Positions 1-7,559 are shown, counted from the first letter of the stretch. The stretch is 20,937 nt of DNA from a virus (IMGVR_UViG_3300031952_001943:1-20937), one strand, 5' to 3'. Translations and numbers: made by a program. Notes: generated from the letters alone by a model not told the origin.

Positions 1-333
1 CGTTCGCCTTCTCGATGTCGGTGCGGAGCTTCAGTCCAAGGCTCATGGCCGAGTCCTTCCAGTTCACCAACTGCGCCTGCTTACCACCCACCGACACCAC
101 GAGGATCGCCCGCTCCGGCTTCACCTGCGCCACGGCGGCCAGCACTACGTTCGTCTTGCCGAGACCCGGCTCGTCCATGAGAAGGTATCCCCCATGCACC
201 GCCAGCCCTTCGAGGATGCGCTCCGCTCCCTCGATCTGGTGCGGGTAGAGTGAACGACCGTCCTTCATCTTGCGAAACTCCGGCCGGAGTTTCGCCTTTA
301 CGTCAGGAAGGAACTCGCGGTAGTCTGTGACTG
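1..333 (-). other. Start of SNF2-type superfamily 2 helicase domain (cut by window edge)
   Basis: In the same frame as the giant protein, the sequence reads DYREFLPDVKAKL, then SLYPHQIEGAERILEGL (Q-motif-like HQ), then GGYLLMDEPGLGKTNVVL (motif I, Walker A, with K1740), then ERAILVVSV (motif Ia region). This order is typical of SNF2/DEAD-like superfamily 2 enzymes. The usual DEMGLGKT appears here as DEPGLGKT. The DEAH-like motif II and the second RecA lobe would lie beyond the left edge. Confidence 0.85.
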
Positions 334-3300
334 CAACTTCCTGTTTCGGATCGTCTCGTACTGCCGCTTCCACTGGCGCATTTTCTCGAACAGCGACTTC
401 TGCTCCTGCTCGTTCAGAAGCTCGATGCCGTCCAGTGCCACCACCGTCTTCGGATCGAGTGGGTTTGACTCCTTCGGGTTCTCCTGTTCCACGGCCTATC
501 CCTCCCTTCGGCATATCCTTCGTCGGATCGACGAGGACGGTCTGAATGAATGTCTTGCCCGTCCGCGTGACCATGATCTTCTTGCGGATGAGCTTCGGGT
601 TGTCCTTCTTCCTCCCGGCCTTCAGGAGGTCAACGAGCGTCGCCCATCTCGACCGGATGAATCGCCCCGGAGGGAGAAGTACCGTGTCAGGATGTGCCCA
701 CCGCTTCGCCGTGTACGTCTTGCCTTTGCGCTTGACGTAGACGATCTTCGGGAACTTCGCACCACGTTTCGAGACGGCCTGTCCTGCCTTCAAGAGGGCC
801 AGCCCCTCCTCCATCGTGAGACCGGCCTTCTCAAAGAGCCTCCCCTGAAACGCTTCCCGGCCGATGTAGGTCTCGAAGTCGAGGTCACTCTCACCTTCGG
901 TGCGGCTCCCCGAGGTTTCGAGAGAGGACACAACCTCGACCTTGTGCGGGTTGATCGCCCGGTACAAGGCGTCCAGCATCTCGATCTGAACCGTCGTGAG
1001 GTGCTGAGGAAGGGCAACCTCCATGTCCCCGCCGATCTCGCCGAGGTTGGACAGCTTGACGGCATGGTACTTCTTCACGAACCAGTAGGGGCTGATGTAG
1101 TCCGAGGATTCACCGTAGTAGTCCGGCGCGTGGCCCTCTTCGAGTGCCCTCGCCGCTTCTGCCGTCCGAACGTGATCGCTCGGTTCCCCAATGCGCCTCC
1201 CGGCGAGCAGTACCCCATCCGGGAGGAGGTAGATCGCCTCCTTCCAGTTCTGCGTCGTGCCGATCTCCTGCTTCAAGTCCTCAAGGACGGACTTCGGCGT
1301 GATCTTCTTCGGCTCCCGTTCCTTCGTGACCACCGCTTTCTTCGTCCGGGGATCGGTGCGATAGTACCCCTTGTGCTTCGGAGATGGGGAGACGTAGACA
1401 CGCTTCGACTTCTCGAAAGCCTTCGCGTAGGCCAGTGCCCGCTCCGGCACCCGGAACGTGCGGCCCGCTTCGTCCACGATCCTCGCAAATCCCTCGCCGA
1501 TCTCCTTCACCCGCCCCACGATCCCACGGCCAAGAGAACCGGACGCCGCCGCACTGATCCGCACGGTCTCTCCCACATCCGCCGTCGGCTTCTTCTCCTC
1601 GGGTTGCTTGTGCTCATGCCGACGCCGGATGAACTCCTCAGCCTGCTCCCGCGTCTTCCCGACCTTCAGCCACCGGCCGCCGTGCTGGATGTAGAAGCCG
1701 TCCGGGCGCTTCTGAATGTCGTCCGGCTTCGGAGCCGGTGCCTGTTGCTTCGGCGCTTCACCCGGCTTCACCCACCGCTTCTGGTAGATGACACCCGTCG
1801 GCCGGTGCACCATGATCTGTTGCTGGATGAGTCCCGGAGCCGGGGCGGCTTTGAGTAGGCTCTTCAGAAGAGTGAGGCCGCTCTTCGTGATGCAGGCCCG
1901 GATCAGCGGCTCGACCTTTCCGAACTCCTCGTCCGTCAGGTAGGCGTGCTTGTAGACCTCGGGAAGGTTCTCTCCCGTGAGGTAGTGACCGTAGGGATGG
2001 ACAGCACCCGCCTTGTATTCGCCCCCCTCCTTCCGAGTCTTGTTGGCCGCGAACTGCTCGAAACACCGCGCCCACACTTCCATCGGGGAAGCTATGTACT
2101 CACTGATGTCCAAGAACCGGGAGACCGTTCCCATCCCCGCCAACTTGTCCCACAGTGCGACGAACTCGGTGCTCGGAGATGTCTCTCCGAAAGGCCGCAA
2201 CGCTCGGTTCACCACGTCGGGGGACAGCCACTTCTGCACTTGCTCGGCGGTGATCGGGTTGTTCCCGATACCCACATGGTAGTTCTTCACACCATGCTTC
2301 CGAGCATCCTCAAGCCATGCGTCCACGAGTTCCCGAGCCTCTTTCATGTCGATGCTGTAGAGAGCCTCTTTCGCCACCTCATCGTAGAGAGCCGATAGCA
2401 CCACTTTCTGCGGAAGGGATGAAGCCCCCCGTATTTCCTCATTCGACTGACGGTCGAACTCCTTGAGATTCAACCCGCGCATCATTGTGACGCCAGAATG
2501 GTAGTCAACAGCGTGCCCGATCTCATGCCCAATCGTTTCTTGGGAGTCACGCCGGATGTGGATGACGTTGTCCGACGGAACGAAGTCTCCCCGAACGGCC
2601 TCTCGGTTGAACCCGAAGCTGGTCTCGACGGAAAGTTCCACACCCTTGTCGTGAAGGAAGTCCCCGAGATCGCCGAAAGCCTCCCCGAGGTTGTTCAGGC
2701 CACGTTCCAGATTGTTCTGCGCCTCCAGAGGAAGAACGTGCAGACCTCGAACCTCCTTGAATCCTCGAAAGACAGGACGACCCTCTCCCTTCTTCTGCTC
2801 GGTCTCGGCGGGTGCACTCTCTGTGGCGGGTTCCTCACCCGGCTTGATCCACCGATCCGAGTAGAAGGTCTTCCCCGCCCTGTGTACCAGAACCTTCCTC
2901 TTCACCAGACCGGGTCGTGCCTTGAAGAGATCGAGTGCCTTGCGCCACAGGCTCTTCTCCTCCGGCTCGTAGGCAAGCTCCTCGGGCGTGTAGCGGAACT
3001 CCTCGGGTTGCTGGATGCCTTCACCCGGCATGGCGGGCACGATCTTGCCGCTCACCCGGTCGTACTTCTCCTCGTCCGGGAAGATGTGCTCCCACCAATG
3101 CCGACAACAGTTGTGCACGACGCACCCTCGCACAATGTAGCTCTCGTCATTTTCTACCGCCAGATTGTAGGTCGTTCGATGCTGACTACTCTGTGAAAAC
3201 CGAACCACTCGAACGCTGGAGACTTCTACGTCGGTGAACTCATACTCGTGCCGATCGTTTGCGACCACTCTCTGAACTTCCTCAACACAGGAGTCCACAC

Positions 3301-5374
3301 CCTTTGTGATCTCCGTACCGGAAAACCGCAACACTCGAAACCCCTCGGCTTCGATCTCTCGTTGCCGTTTCGCATCGTACTCCTTTTGCCGAAGATGCCA
3401 GTATTCCCCATCGCACTCGATCAGTACGTTCGTTCCAGAAACTCGGAAGTCTGCGAAGAACCTCCGCACGGGGAACTGCCGTTCGTAGCCGATGCCAACC
3501 TGATCCAATGCCTTTGCGAACCGAACTTCCAAAGGACTTCCCTTCGCTCCCTTCGCACAGGATTGCATCAGCTTTCTCCGGGACTCTGGAGTATTCAACC
3601 AGTTGAACTCGGCCATCTTTCGTCGAGCTACTACACGCGCGGCCTCTGTGATTTTCCGACGATCCTCCTTTGAGGTGCTTGCATACCTTTTCTGGACGAT
3701 CTCTCCCATCTGCCCTTTCTTGATCGCTCGGTATTCCGGCTTTTCCCACGTCCTCCTCATTGATAGCGTAGAGCGGCACGATGCACTGCACACGTCATTA
3801 GAGTCGAACCGCTCCGCATCACTCCACATGATGAGTTTTCCACAGACCTTGCACCGCTTCGCAAGCACTCGAACCTTGTCCCCTTTGCAAAGGTCTTTTG
3901 CGTCTACCCACCCTTTGCTCGTAAGGAACGGGTGCTCGAAAGTGCTCCGAAGAATGACCCGTCGATGCGTGTAGCTCCCCTTCTCACGAGCAAGGACGTG
4001 AAGCTGGACGTACCCCCTCGTTTCCTGTCCTCGATGAACTTGTGTCACGCGCCGGAAGCGCCCCTGATGGGTGAGAACAAGGTCTCCCACTCTGATTTTG
4101 GAAATCCCCATCCATCCCTTTGAAGTGAAAACCGGAATGGTGGGGTCTATGAAACACGGATGCGAAGGGATCGCCGCCCACCACTGGCTCATCTTCCGGC
4201 CGATGTTGTTCTTGCCGATCCATGTCACGCCGGTTGCCCACGGATCGAGTTCGATCCCGATGCGGTCGTCCTGTCTCTGCTTCACCGACGGATCGGCCAC
4301 GAGGAGGTAGATGTTCCCGATGAACTGGTTGCACCCACCCGCACCCTCCGGCGGATAGAACGGCCCGGAGTAGACGACGTAGGCTTTCTCGCCCTTCTCG
4401 GTCGCGTCCAGCACGGCCGCGAGGAAACCGTTGTTCATGGCCGTGCTCATCTCGGTGATCGCGATACGCCGCCAGTCCCGTTGCAGGTATTCGAGGTTGG
4501 CCTTGCTGTACTTCCCGCCGAGAGCATCCTGCGGGTCGATGTGGAAGAGACGGCTCGCGAGTGTGCTCGGGCCAGCACCGTCCTCGATGCTTCCCGTCAC
4601 CACCTTGCGAACGGCGTCCACGATCCCTCGCCGCAACGTGCCGTCCTTGATCGAGAGGTACTGACCGGCGCTCTGCCTTGCCTGCTCGACGCACCGCCGC
4701 ATGACCGGCCCCATGTCCACCGCATCTCTCGTATCTGAAAGATTTCGGGGCAATCCGTCCTTGAACTTGTCCGAGACCTGTGTCAGCGAGAGGTTCTTCA
4801 GTCCCTCCCGATCCAGCCCCTCCACGGCCCCATACGAGTATCGAAGCATCCCTAGCAGGCCAGCACGGAGGCCCATCTCGTCCCCGATGTCCCCGAGGTT
4901 TTCACGGAGGAACTCGACCATCCCGGTCTCCATTTCCTTCCACTGTGCCTCTGTCATGGGTGTACCAGTCTCGGGATTCGTGAACGTCCTGCCTCCGAGC
5001 TTCATCGGCTTTATGGTGCCTTTACCCGCGATGCCGTACCGCTTGTAGTAGTCGTGGAGGGGCGCTGGATCAGAAAGGTCTTCCAGAAGCGCCTTCAGCG
5101 CGTCCGGTATTGCCCACACGGGGGCTTTCGCCGCTTTGATGAGATCGGCCACGGGAACCGTGACCGACTTGGAGATGCTGTCAGGATCGACCCCGAACTT
5201 CCGCGACACGCCGCGCATCACTTCGCGCATCACGTCTCGGACGTAGGCGATGACGGCCTCCTGATACTCCCGCTCGAAACGGAACTCGGACAGAGGAAGC
5301 TCCCGCACCTCCCGCGCCTTCGCGAGGAGCGCCGACTGATTCAGCCGTTCGCCGTTGGTGATCGAGAACTTCAC
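1..5374 (-). CDS. Giant polyvalent protein, partial: MuF head-morphogenesis domain, intein, HExxH peptidase, SNF2 helicase start
   Basis: The minus frame is open from a GTG at 5374 to the left edge, giving 1791 full codons with no stop, so the C-terminus lies outside the window. Residues 1-406 resemble MuF-type head-morphogenesis proteins, ending in WWAAIPSHP. A 349-residue intein (407-755) follows, then the extein resumes with CCRHWWEHIF, so splicing would restore the MuF-like HPxCR motif. After repeat B2 comes a zinc-peptidase-like region with HEIGHAVDY (HEIGH at 950-954). Next are repeat B3, an SH3-like segment (GRGIVGRVKEIGEGFARIVD), repeat A4, a region with YLLPDGVLL, repeats B4 and B5, and a SNF2-like ATPase with DEPGLGKT (D1734 to T1741). 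Known MuF proteins attach at the portal, and polyvalent proteins are thought to be injected with phage DNA. The GTG start has only a weak ribosome site. Frame continuity was checked by translating the whole stretch by hand. Confidence 0.88.
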   Translation of the reverse strand, partial: MKFSITNGERLNQSALLAKAREVRELPLSEFRFEREYQEAVIAYVRDVMREVMRGVSRKFGVDPDSISKSVTVPVADLIKAAKAPVWAIPDALKALLEDLSDPAPLHDYYKRYGIAGKGTIKPMKLGGRTFTNPETGTPMTEAQWKEMETGMVEFLRENLGDIGDEMGLRAGLLGMLRYSYGAVEGLDREGLKNLSLTQVSDKFKDGLPRNLSDTRDAVDMGPVMRRCVEQARQSAGQYLSIKDGTLRRGIVDAVRKVVTGSIEDGAGPSTLASRLFHIDPQDALGGKYSKANLEYLQRDWRRIAITEMSTAMNNGFLAAVLDATEKGEKAYVVYSGPFYPPEGAGGCNQFIGNIYLLVADPSVKQRQDDRIGIELDPWATGVTWIGKNNIGRKMSQWWAAIPSHPCFIDPTIPVFTSKGWMGISKIRVGDLVLTHQGRFRRVTQVHRGQETRGYVQLHVLAREKGSYTHRRVILRSTFEHPFLTSKGWVDAKDLCKGDKVRVLAKRCKVCGKLIMWSDAERFDSNDVCSASCRSTLSMRRTWEKPEYRAIKKGQMGEIVQKRYASTSKEDRRKITEAARVVARRKMAEFNWLNTPESRRKLMQSCAKGAKGSPLEVRFAKALDQVGIGYERQFPVRRFFADFRVSGTNVLIECDGEYWHLRQKEYDAKRQREIEAEGFRVLRFSGTEITKGVDSCVEEVQRVVANDRHEYEFTDVEVSSVRVVRFSQSSQHRTTYNLAVENDESYIVRGCVVHNCCRHWWEHIFPDEEKYDRVSGKIVPAMPGEGIQQPEEFRYTPEELAYEPEEKSLWRKALDLFKARPGLVKRKVLVHRAGKTFYSDRWIKPGEEPATESAPAETEQKKGEGRPVFRGFKEVRGLHVLPLEAQNNLERGLNNLGEAFGDLGDFLHDKGVELSVETSFGFNREAVRGDFVPSDNVIHIRRDSQETIGHEIGHAVDYHSGVTMMRGLNLKEFDRQSNEEIRGASSLPQKVVLSALYDEVAKEALYSIDMKEARELVDAWLEDARKHGVKNYHVGIGNNPITAEQVQKWLSPDVVNRALRPFGETSPSTEFVALWDKLAGMGTVSRFLDISEYIASPMEVWARCFEQFAANKTRKEGGEYKAGAVHPYGHYLTGENLPEVYKHAYLTDEEFGKVEPLIRACITKSGLTLLKSLLKAAPAPGLIQQQIMVHRPTGVIYQKRWVKPGEAPKQQAPAPKPDDIQKRPDGFYIQHGGRWLKVGKTREQAEEFIRRRHEHKQPEEKKPTADVGETVRISAAASGSLGRGIVGRVKEIGEGFARIVDEAGRTFRVPERALAYAKAFEKSKRVYVSPSPKHKGYYRTDPRTKKAVVTKEREPKKITPKSVLEDLKQEIGTTQNWKEAIYLLPDGVLLAGRRIGEPSDHVRTAEAARALEEGHAPDYYGESSDYISPYWFVKKYHAVKLSNLGEIGGDMEVALPQHLTTVQIEMLDALYRAINPHKVEVVSSLETSGSRTEGESDLDFETYIGREAFQGRLFEKAGLTMEEGLALLKAGQAVSKRGAKFPKIVYVKRKGKTYTAKRWAHPDTVLLPPGRFIRSRWATLVDLLKAGRKKDNPKLIRKKIMVTRTGKTFIQTVLVDPTKDMPKGGIGRGTGEPEGVKPTRSEDGGGTGRHRASERAGAEVAVRENAPVEAAVRDDPKQEVAVTDYREFLPDVKAKLRPEFRKMKDGRSLYPHQIEGAERILEGLAVHGGYLLMDEPGLGKTNVVLAAVAQVKPERAILVVSVGGKQAQLVNWKDSAMSLGLKLRTDIEKAN
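518..586 (-). repeat. Protein repeat B, copy B5 (giant protein)
   Basis: It encodes RKKIMVTRTGKTFIQTVLVD followed by PTK, preceded by LVDLLKAG and placed just before the SNF2 part. Confidence 0.8.
686..751 (-). repeat. Protein repeat B, copy B4 (giant protein)
   Basis: It encodes PKIVYVKRKGKTYTAKRWAH followed by PD, preceded by LALLKAG. Confidence 0.82.
1337..1408 (-). repeat. Protein repeat A, copy A4 (giant protein)
   Basis: It encodes SKRVYVSPSPKHKGYYRTDP followed by RTKK, at residues 1323-1346. It is preceded by KAFEK, as A2 is preceded by KSFEK. Confidence 0.88.
1751..1825 (-). repeat. Protein repeat B, copy B3 (giant protein)
   Basis: It encodes QQQIMVHRPTGVIYQKRWVK followed by PGEAP, just after the peptidase-like region. 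Confidence 0.85.
1830..2830 (-). other. Zinc metallopeptidase-like domain (HExxH) inside the giant protein
   Basis: This segment lies between repeats B2 and B3 of the giant protein. It contains IHIRRDSQETIGHEIGHAVD, with the zincin motif HEIGH at residues 950-954. Downstream, SPMEVWARCFEQFA (E1099) resembles the conserved E...ARxFE segment seen in phage polyvalent-protein peptidase domains and could supply the third zinc ligand. Family knowledge suggests such domains act on host or virion proteins after injection. A role in maturing this polyprotein is my inference. The domain borders are approximate. Confidence 0.72.
2831..2902 (-). repeat. Protein repeat B, copy B2 (giant protein)
   Basis: It encodes KRKVLVHRAGKTFYSDRWIK followed by PGEE, just after the MuF extein resumes. 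Confidence 0.85.
3110..4156 (-). other. Intein with Vsr/DUF559-like homing endonuclease domain
   Basis: This is a 349-residue in-frame insertion within the giant MuF protein. It starts with Cys1 (CFIDPTIPVFTSKGW) and has a block-A-like segment ending IRVGDLVLTH. Block B contains STFEHPFLT with T72 and H75. Block F/G reads TYNLAVENDESYIVRG then CVVHN, ending in the canonical His-Asn, and the +1 extein residue is Cys. The Hint splicing fold occupies about 1-100 and 305-349. Between them are a Cys cluster (C102, C105, C123, C127) and a PD-(D/E)XK-like nuclease resembling Vsr/DUF559 (SPLE at 207-210, FFADF at 233-237, ECDGEYWH at 247-254). The insertion lies in the most conserved MuF motif, as is usual for inteins. 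GC looks lower than the host gene: hand counts of 60-base blocks give 50% at 3661 and 57% at 3421. All splicing residues are present, so activity is likely. Confidence 0.93.
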
Positions 5375-5383
5375 GCCGTCACT

Positions 5384-6829
5384 CTAGCCTCTCGGAGGCT
5401 GGTTGGGCTTCGCCTGTGCGATGGGCGTCCCGGTCTTCATGGACGACGCACCCGCACCGCGCACGAGCTTCTTCGGCCGGGGTTCCGGCGTTTGCAACTT
5501 CGCGAGTGGCGCAGTCGAAGGCTTTGGTGGTGCTTTCGAGCCGAGGGTCTGCGCGATCTGTTGCGGGAAAGCCTTCACGAGCCGCCCATCCTCCAACGTG
5601 CAGTTGAGGTCGTCGTCGGTGAAGATCGACTTGCGGAGGAAGGACTTCCCGTGAACCTCTCCACCCTCCTTCTTCCGCTGGTATGATGCTTTTCGCGCCT
5701 GCGACTCTTCGTGCTTTCTCACCGCTTTACCCTCGGGGGTCTGGTAGAACAAGTCGTGACGACGCTTATCCTCCACAGTGTCGCGCCAGCGATTGTACCC
5801 AAACTCCAAATCTTTCAAGCCCTTCTTTTTCCGCCACGTATCGTAGGGATGCTCCAAACCCTTTTCTCCTGCCTCTGCCCGCCGAAAAAGGTCTGCTACC
5901 CTCTCTTCCGCACTCGCGCCTTTTGTCTTCTCATGAGCCGCTCTCGCCTTTTCCCCACGAAAAGGTTCACCCTTCGGCCCGAACTTCTCTACGGTCTCTT
6001 TCCGCGTCCACGGCTTCTTCGCCAGCATCTCATTGGTGAAGTCAACGCCAGCCTGCATCCCCTTGACTTTCGCGGCAATCGCGTCCGTCCGTTCCTTGTC
6101 CCCAACGAATCTGGCCGCCCCTGTGTCCTCCGGCTTCTCTCCCGTGCTCACCCACTGCTTGCGCTGGAACGTCTTGCCCCCGCGCTTCACCGTGACCTGC
6201 TTCTGCGTGAGTTTGGAACGGTCGAAACCCTTCAGAAGACTCTCTTCGAGAAGCGCCGAGGCGTCTTCGAGACTCTTCTCGACCGAGGGCGGCCCGGACT
6301 CCTTGCCCGTCTCGATGCCGAACCGCTTCGCGGCCTTCCTGATCCTCGACCAGATCGACTTCTGTTGCTCCGGGCTGTAGACGCCCGCGTTCTTCGGCTT
6401 GCTGAAGTAGGAGATCGCCGCCCGAACGTGCCCTTCGTCGTCGATGGGGTACTTGAAGTTCTTCGGATCGGCGTACTGCTTCTCCTTCTTCGCCCCGCCC
6501 TCGCGGTACTCCTTCGGCGGCGTCTTGTGCCCGCCCTCGACCCCCGCCTTCGGGAGAGCCTTCACGAGCCTGCCGTCTTCCAGCGTGGCGCTCTTCAGCA
6601 GATCGTCGCCGTCCTTCTCGAATACACTCTTCTTCATGGCTCCAGCCTCCATTTTCTTCAGCCGTGTGTAGTAATTAGAAAACTCGGCAAGGTGATCGAG
6701 GGCAATCTTCCGAGCCAGCTTGGGATCGTTCGTGTGCTCCATCTCCACCTTGACGCCCATCGCCAACTCCCTCGGATCGGCGTCCTTCTCGGTGAAGTTT
6801 TCCTTGTCGGCCTTGCCTTCCATGTTCAT
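5384..6829 (-). CDS. Multi-module virion cargo-like protein: DUF5661 + DUF6582 + linker repeats
   Basis: This 481-residue protein starts at ATG 6829, which overlaps the upstream stop in an ATGA junction behind AGGAAG. A longer in-frame extension to 7045 overlaps the previous gene and is rejected. Residues about 22-60 (GVKVEMEHTNDPKLARKIAL) match my memory of DUF5661. Residues about 84-175 (DPKNFKYPIDDEGHVRAAIS, KSIWSRIRKAAKRFGI) match DUF6582. Repeat copies C3 (67-94), B1 (210-234), D2 (326-390) and C4 (399-423) follow, and the tail is Pro/Lys/Ala-rich. Nothing catalytic is visible. It sits just before the giant MuF gene and shares repeats with the sigma-like and giant proteins, which suggests a capsid-packaged or injected protein. 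That role is inferred. Confidence 0.85.
   Translation of the reverse strand: MNMEGKADKENFTEKDADPRELAMGVKVEMEHTNDPKLARKIALDHLAEFSNYYTRLKKMEAGAMKKSVFEKDGDDLLKSATLEDGRLVKALPKAGVEGGHKTPPKEYREGGAKKEKQYADPKNFKYPIDDEGHVRAAISYFSKPKNAGVYSPEQQKSIWSRIRKAAKRFGIETGKESGPPSVEKSLEDASALLEESLLKGFDRSKLTQKQVTVKRGGKTFQRKQWVSTGEKPEDTGAARFVGDKERTDAIAAKVKGMQAGVDFTNEMLAKKPWTRKETVEKFGPKGEPFRGEKARAAHEKTKGASAEERVADLFRRAEAGEKGLEHPYDTWRKKKGLKDLEFGYNRWRDTVEDKRRHDLFYQTPEGKAVRKHEESQARKASYQRKKEGGEVHGKSFLRKSIFTDDDLNCTLEDGRLVKAFPQQIAQTLGSKAPPKPSTAPLAKLQTPEPRPKKLVRGAGASSMKTGTPIAQAKPNQPPRG
5561..5635 (-). repeat. Protein repeat C, copy C4 (DUF5661/DUF6582 protein)
   Basis: It encodes RKSIFTDDDLNCTLEDGRLV followed by KAFPQ, a shortened copy in the same protein as C3. 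Confidence 0.78.
5660..5854 (-). repeat. Protein repeat D, copy D2 (DUF5661/DUF6582 protein)
   Basis: A module of about 65 residues: EHPYDTWRKKKGLKDLEFGY, then NRWRDTVEDKRRHDLFYQTP, then EGKAVRKHEE. It aligns with D1 almost without gaps. Confidence 0.88.
6128..6202 (-). repeat. Protein repeat B, copy B1 (DUF5661/DUF6582 protein)
   Basis: It encodes KQVTVKRGGKTFQRKQWVST followed by GEKPE. Pattern of family B: hydrophobic-x-V-x-R-x-G-K-T-F-x-x-x-x-W-V/I-x-x-G-E, preceded by an LLK segment. Confidence 0.85.
6548..6631 (-). repeat. Protein repeat C, copy C3 (DUF5661/DUF6582 protein)
   Basis: It encodes KSVFEKDGDDLLKSATLEDG followed by RLVKALPK. Confidence 0.82.
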
Positions 6830-7197
6830 GACTTCTTCCTCGCTTCGGGCGGCCCGGACAGCCTGTCCACGACCATACCCCATTCCTTCGTCGCGATTCT
6901 CCTGATACGTTTCCAGACCGATACTCGCTCCTTCACAGGGTACACGAGGTAGTTCTTCGGCTTGGAGAAGTCCCGCACCGCCGCCCTCACATGGGTCTCT
7001 GTGCCCATCGGGTACTTGAAGTTGTGCGGGTCGCCGTAGTCCCACTTCGACGTTTCCCCGGTCTCCCGGAACTGTTTCGGTGGTACGTTGTGCGCCCCTT
7101 CAGTGACGACTCTCTCCTTGCGCTCGCCCTTCTTGGTGATCCTTCCGGGGAGCGCCTTCACGAGGAGATGGCCGTTCATGAGGATGGCGTCGAACAC
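6826..7197 (-). CDS. DUF6582-like protein (123 aa)
   Basis: The preferred start is GTG 7197, which shares its G with the upstream stop (TAGTG). An internal ATG six codons later is an alternative. The protein begins VFDAILMNGHLLVKALPGR, a divergent copy of repeat C. Residues about 38-108 carry a DUF6582-like domain (DPHNFKYPMGTETHVRAAVR, then VSVWKRIRRIATKEWGM), clearly paralogous to that in the next gene. The two genes overlap by four bases and look like a duplication of the repeat-C plus DUF6582 unit. The function of DUF6582 is unknown; it is often found in phage structural neighbourhoods. Confidence 0.82.
   Translation of the reverse strand: MFDAILMNGHLLVKALPGRITKKGERKERVVTEGAHNVPPKQFRETGETSKWDYGDPHNFKYPMGTETHVRAAVRDFSKPKNYLVYPVKERVSVWKRIRRIATKEWGMVVDRLSGPPEARKKS
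7138..7197 (-). repeat. Protein repeat C, divergent copy C2 (123-aa DUF6582 protein)
   Basis: It encodes VFDAILMNGHLLVKALPGRI at the N-terminus; only the second half of the pattern is well kept. Confidence 0.6.
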
Positions 7198-7559
7198 TAC
7201 GAAACCAGCACGATGTTGACTACGTTCGCATGGGTCGTGTCGAGGTTCGTGAGCTTCAACGCCGTGATCGCCGATCCATCGGCCAACACAACGATCTTCC
7301 CGGATGAGACGGCTGTGACGATGGCGTTCCACTTCGCGCTCACCGCGTAGTCCGCGAAGATGAAGATCGCCGTGGCCGAGGTGATCTCGCCGAAGTCAAC
7401 GACGTGATCCGCTTCTGCCGCCGTCAGCGACACGTCCTGCACCACCGCTTTCGTGATTCCAGACAAGGTTTTGTTCACCACCCTGTTCACCCGGTCGTTC
7501 ACCGAACTCGTGGTCGCCGCACCGTAGAGCCGGAGCGAGATTGAGAGTGTCGCTTCCAT
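7197..7559 (-). CDS. Small beta-rich protein, possible virion structural component
   Basis: This 120-residue protein starts at ATG 7559, one base after the upstream stop (TAGCATG). It is Ala/Val/Thr/Ser-rich with alternating hydrophobic stretches (TSATAIFIFADYAVS, NAIVTAVSSGKIVVLADG, ALKLTNLDTTHANVVNIVLV), suggesting a compact beta sandwich. It has no Cys, no membrane segment and none of the A-D repeats. Its place between cargo-like genes in the head operon fits a minor head, decoration or fibre-like protein, but I recognise no family. Composition differs sharply from its Lys/Arg/Glu-rich neighbours. Confidence 0.75.
   Translation of the reverse strand: MEATLSISLRLYGAATTSSVNDRVNRVVNKTLSGITKAVVQDVSLTAAEADHVVDFGEITSATAIFIFADYAVSAKWNAIVTAVSSGKIVVLADGSAITALKLTNLDTTHANVVNIVLVS

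Noticed and set aside
298-492. Small minus-strand gene (64 aa)
   Set aside because: It is in another frame within the giant gene and has no recognisable motif.
425-1858. Long plus-strand open frame (477 codons)
   Set aside because: It lies opposite the continuous minus frame, which has recognisable motifs. The plus translation is Arg/Leu/Pro-rich with no domain, a typical antisense shadow in GC-rich DNA.
3110-4156. Group I intron with a nuclease gene instead of an intein
   Set aside because: The frame stays open through both junctions, with exact intein splice residues at both ends.
3282-4694. Minus-strand frames that might suggest separate genes or a frameshift in this stretch
   Set aside because: They are out of frame with the giant protein. 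The correct frame is open throughout and gives the MuF end and a full intein, so no frameshift is needed.
5711-6952. Plus-strand open frame opposite the DUF6582 genes
   Set aside because: It is a shadow of coding sequence with recognisable DUF6582 and repeat motifs on the minus strand.
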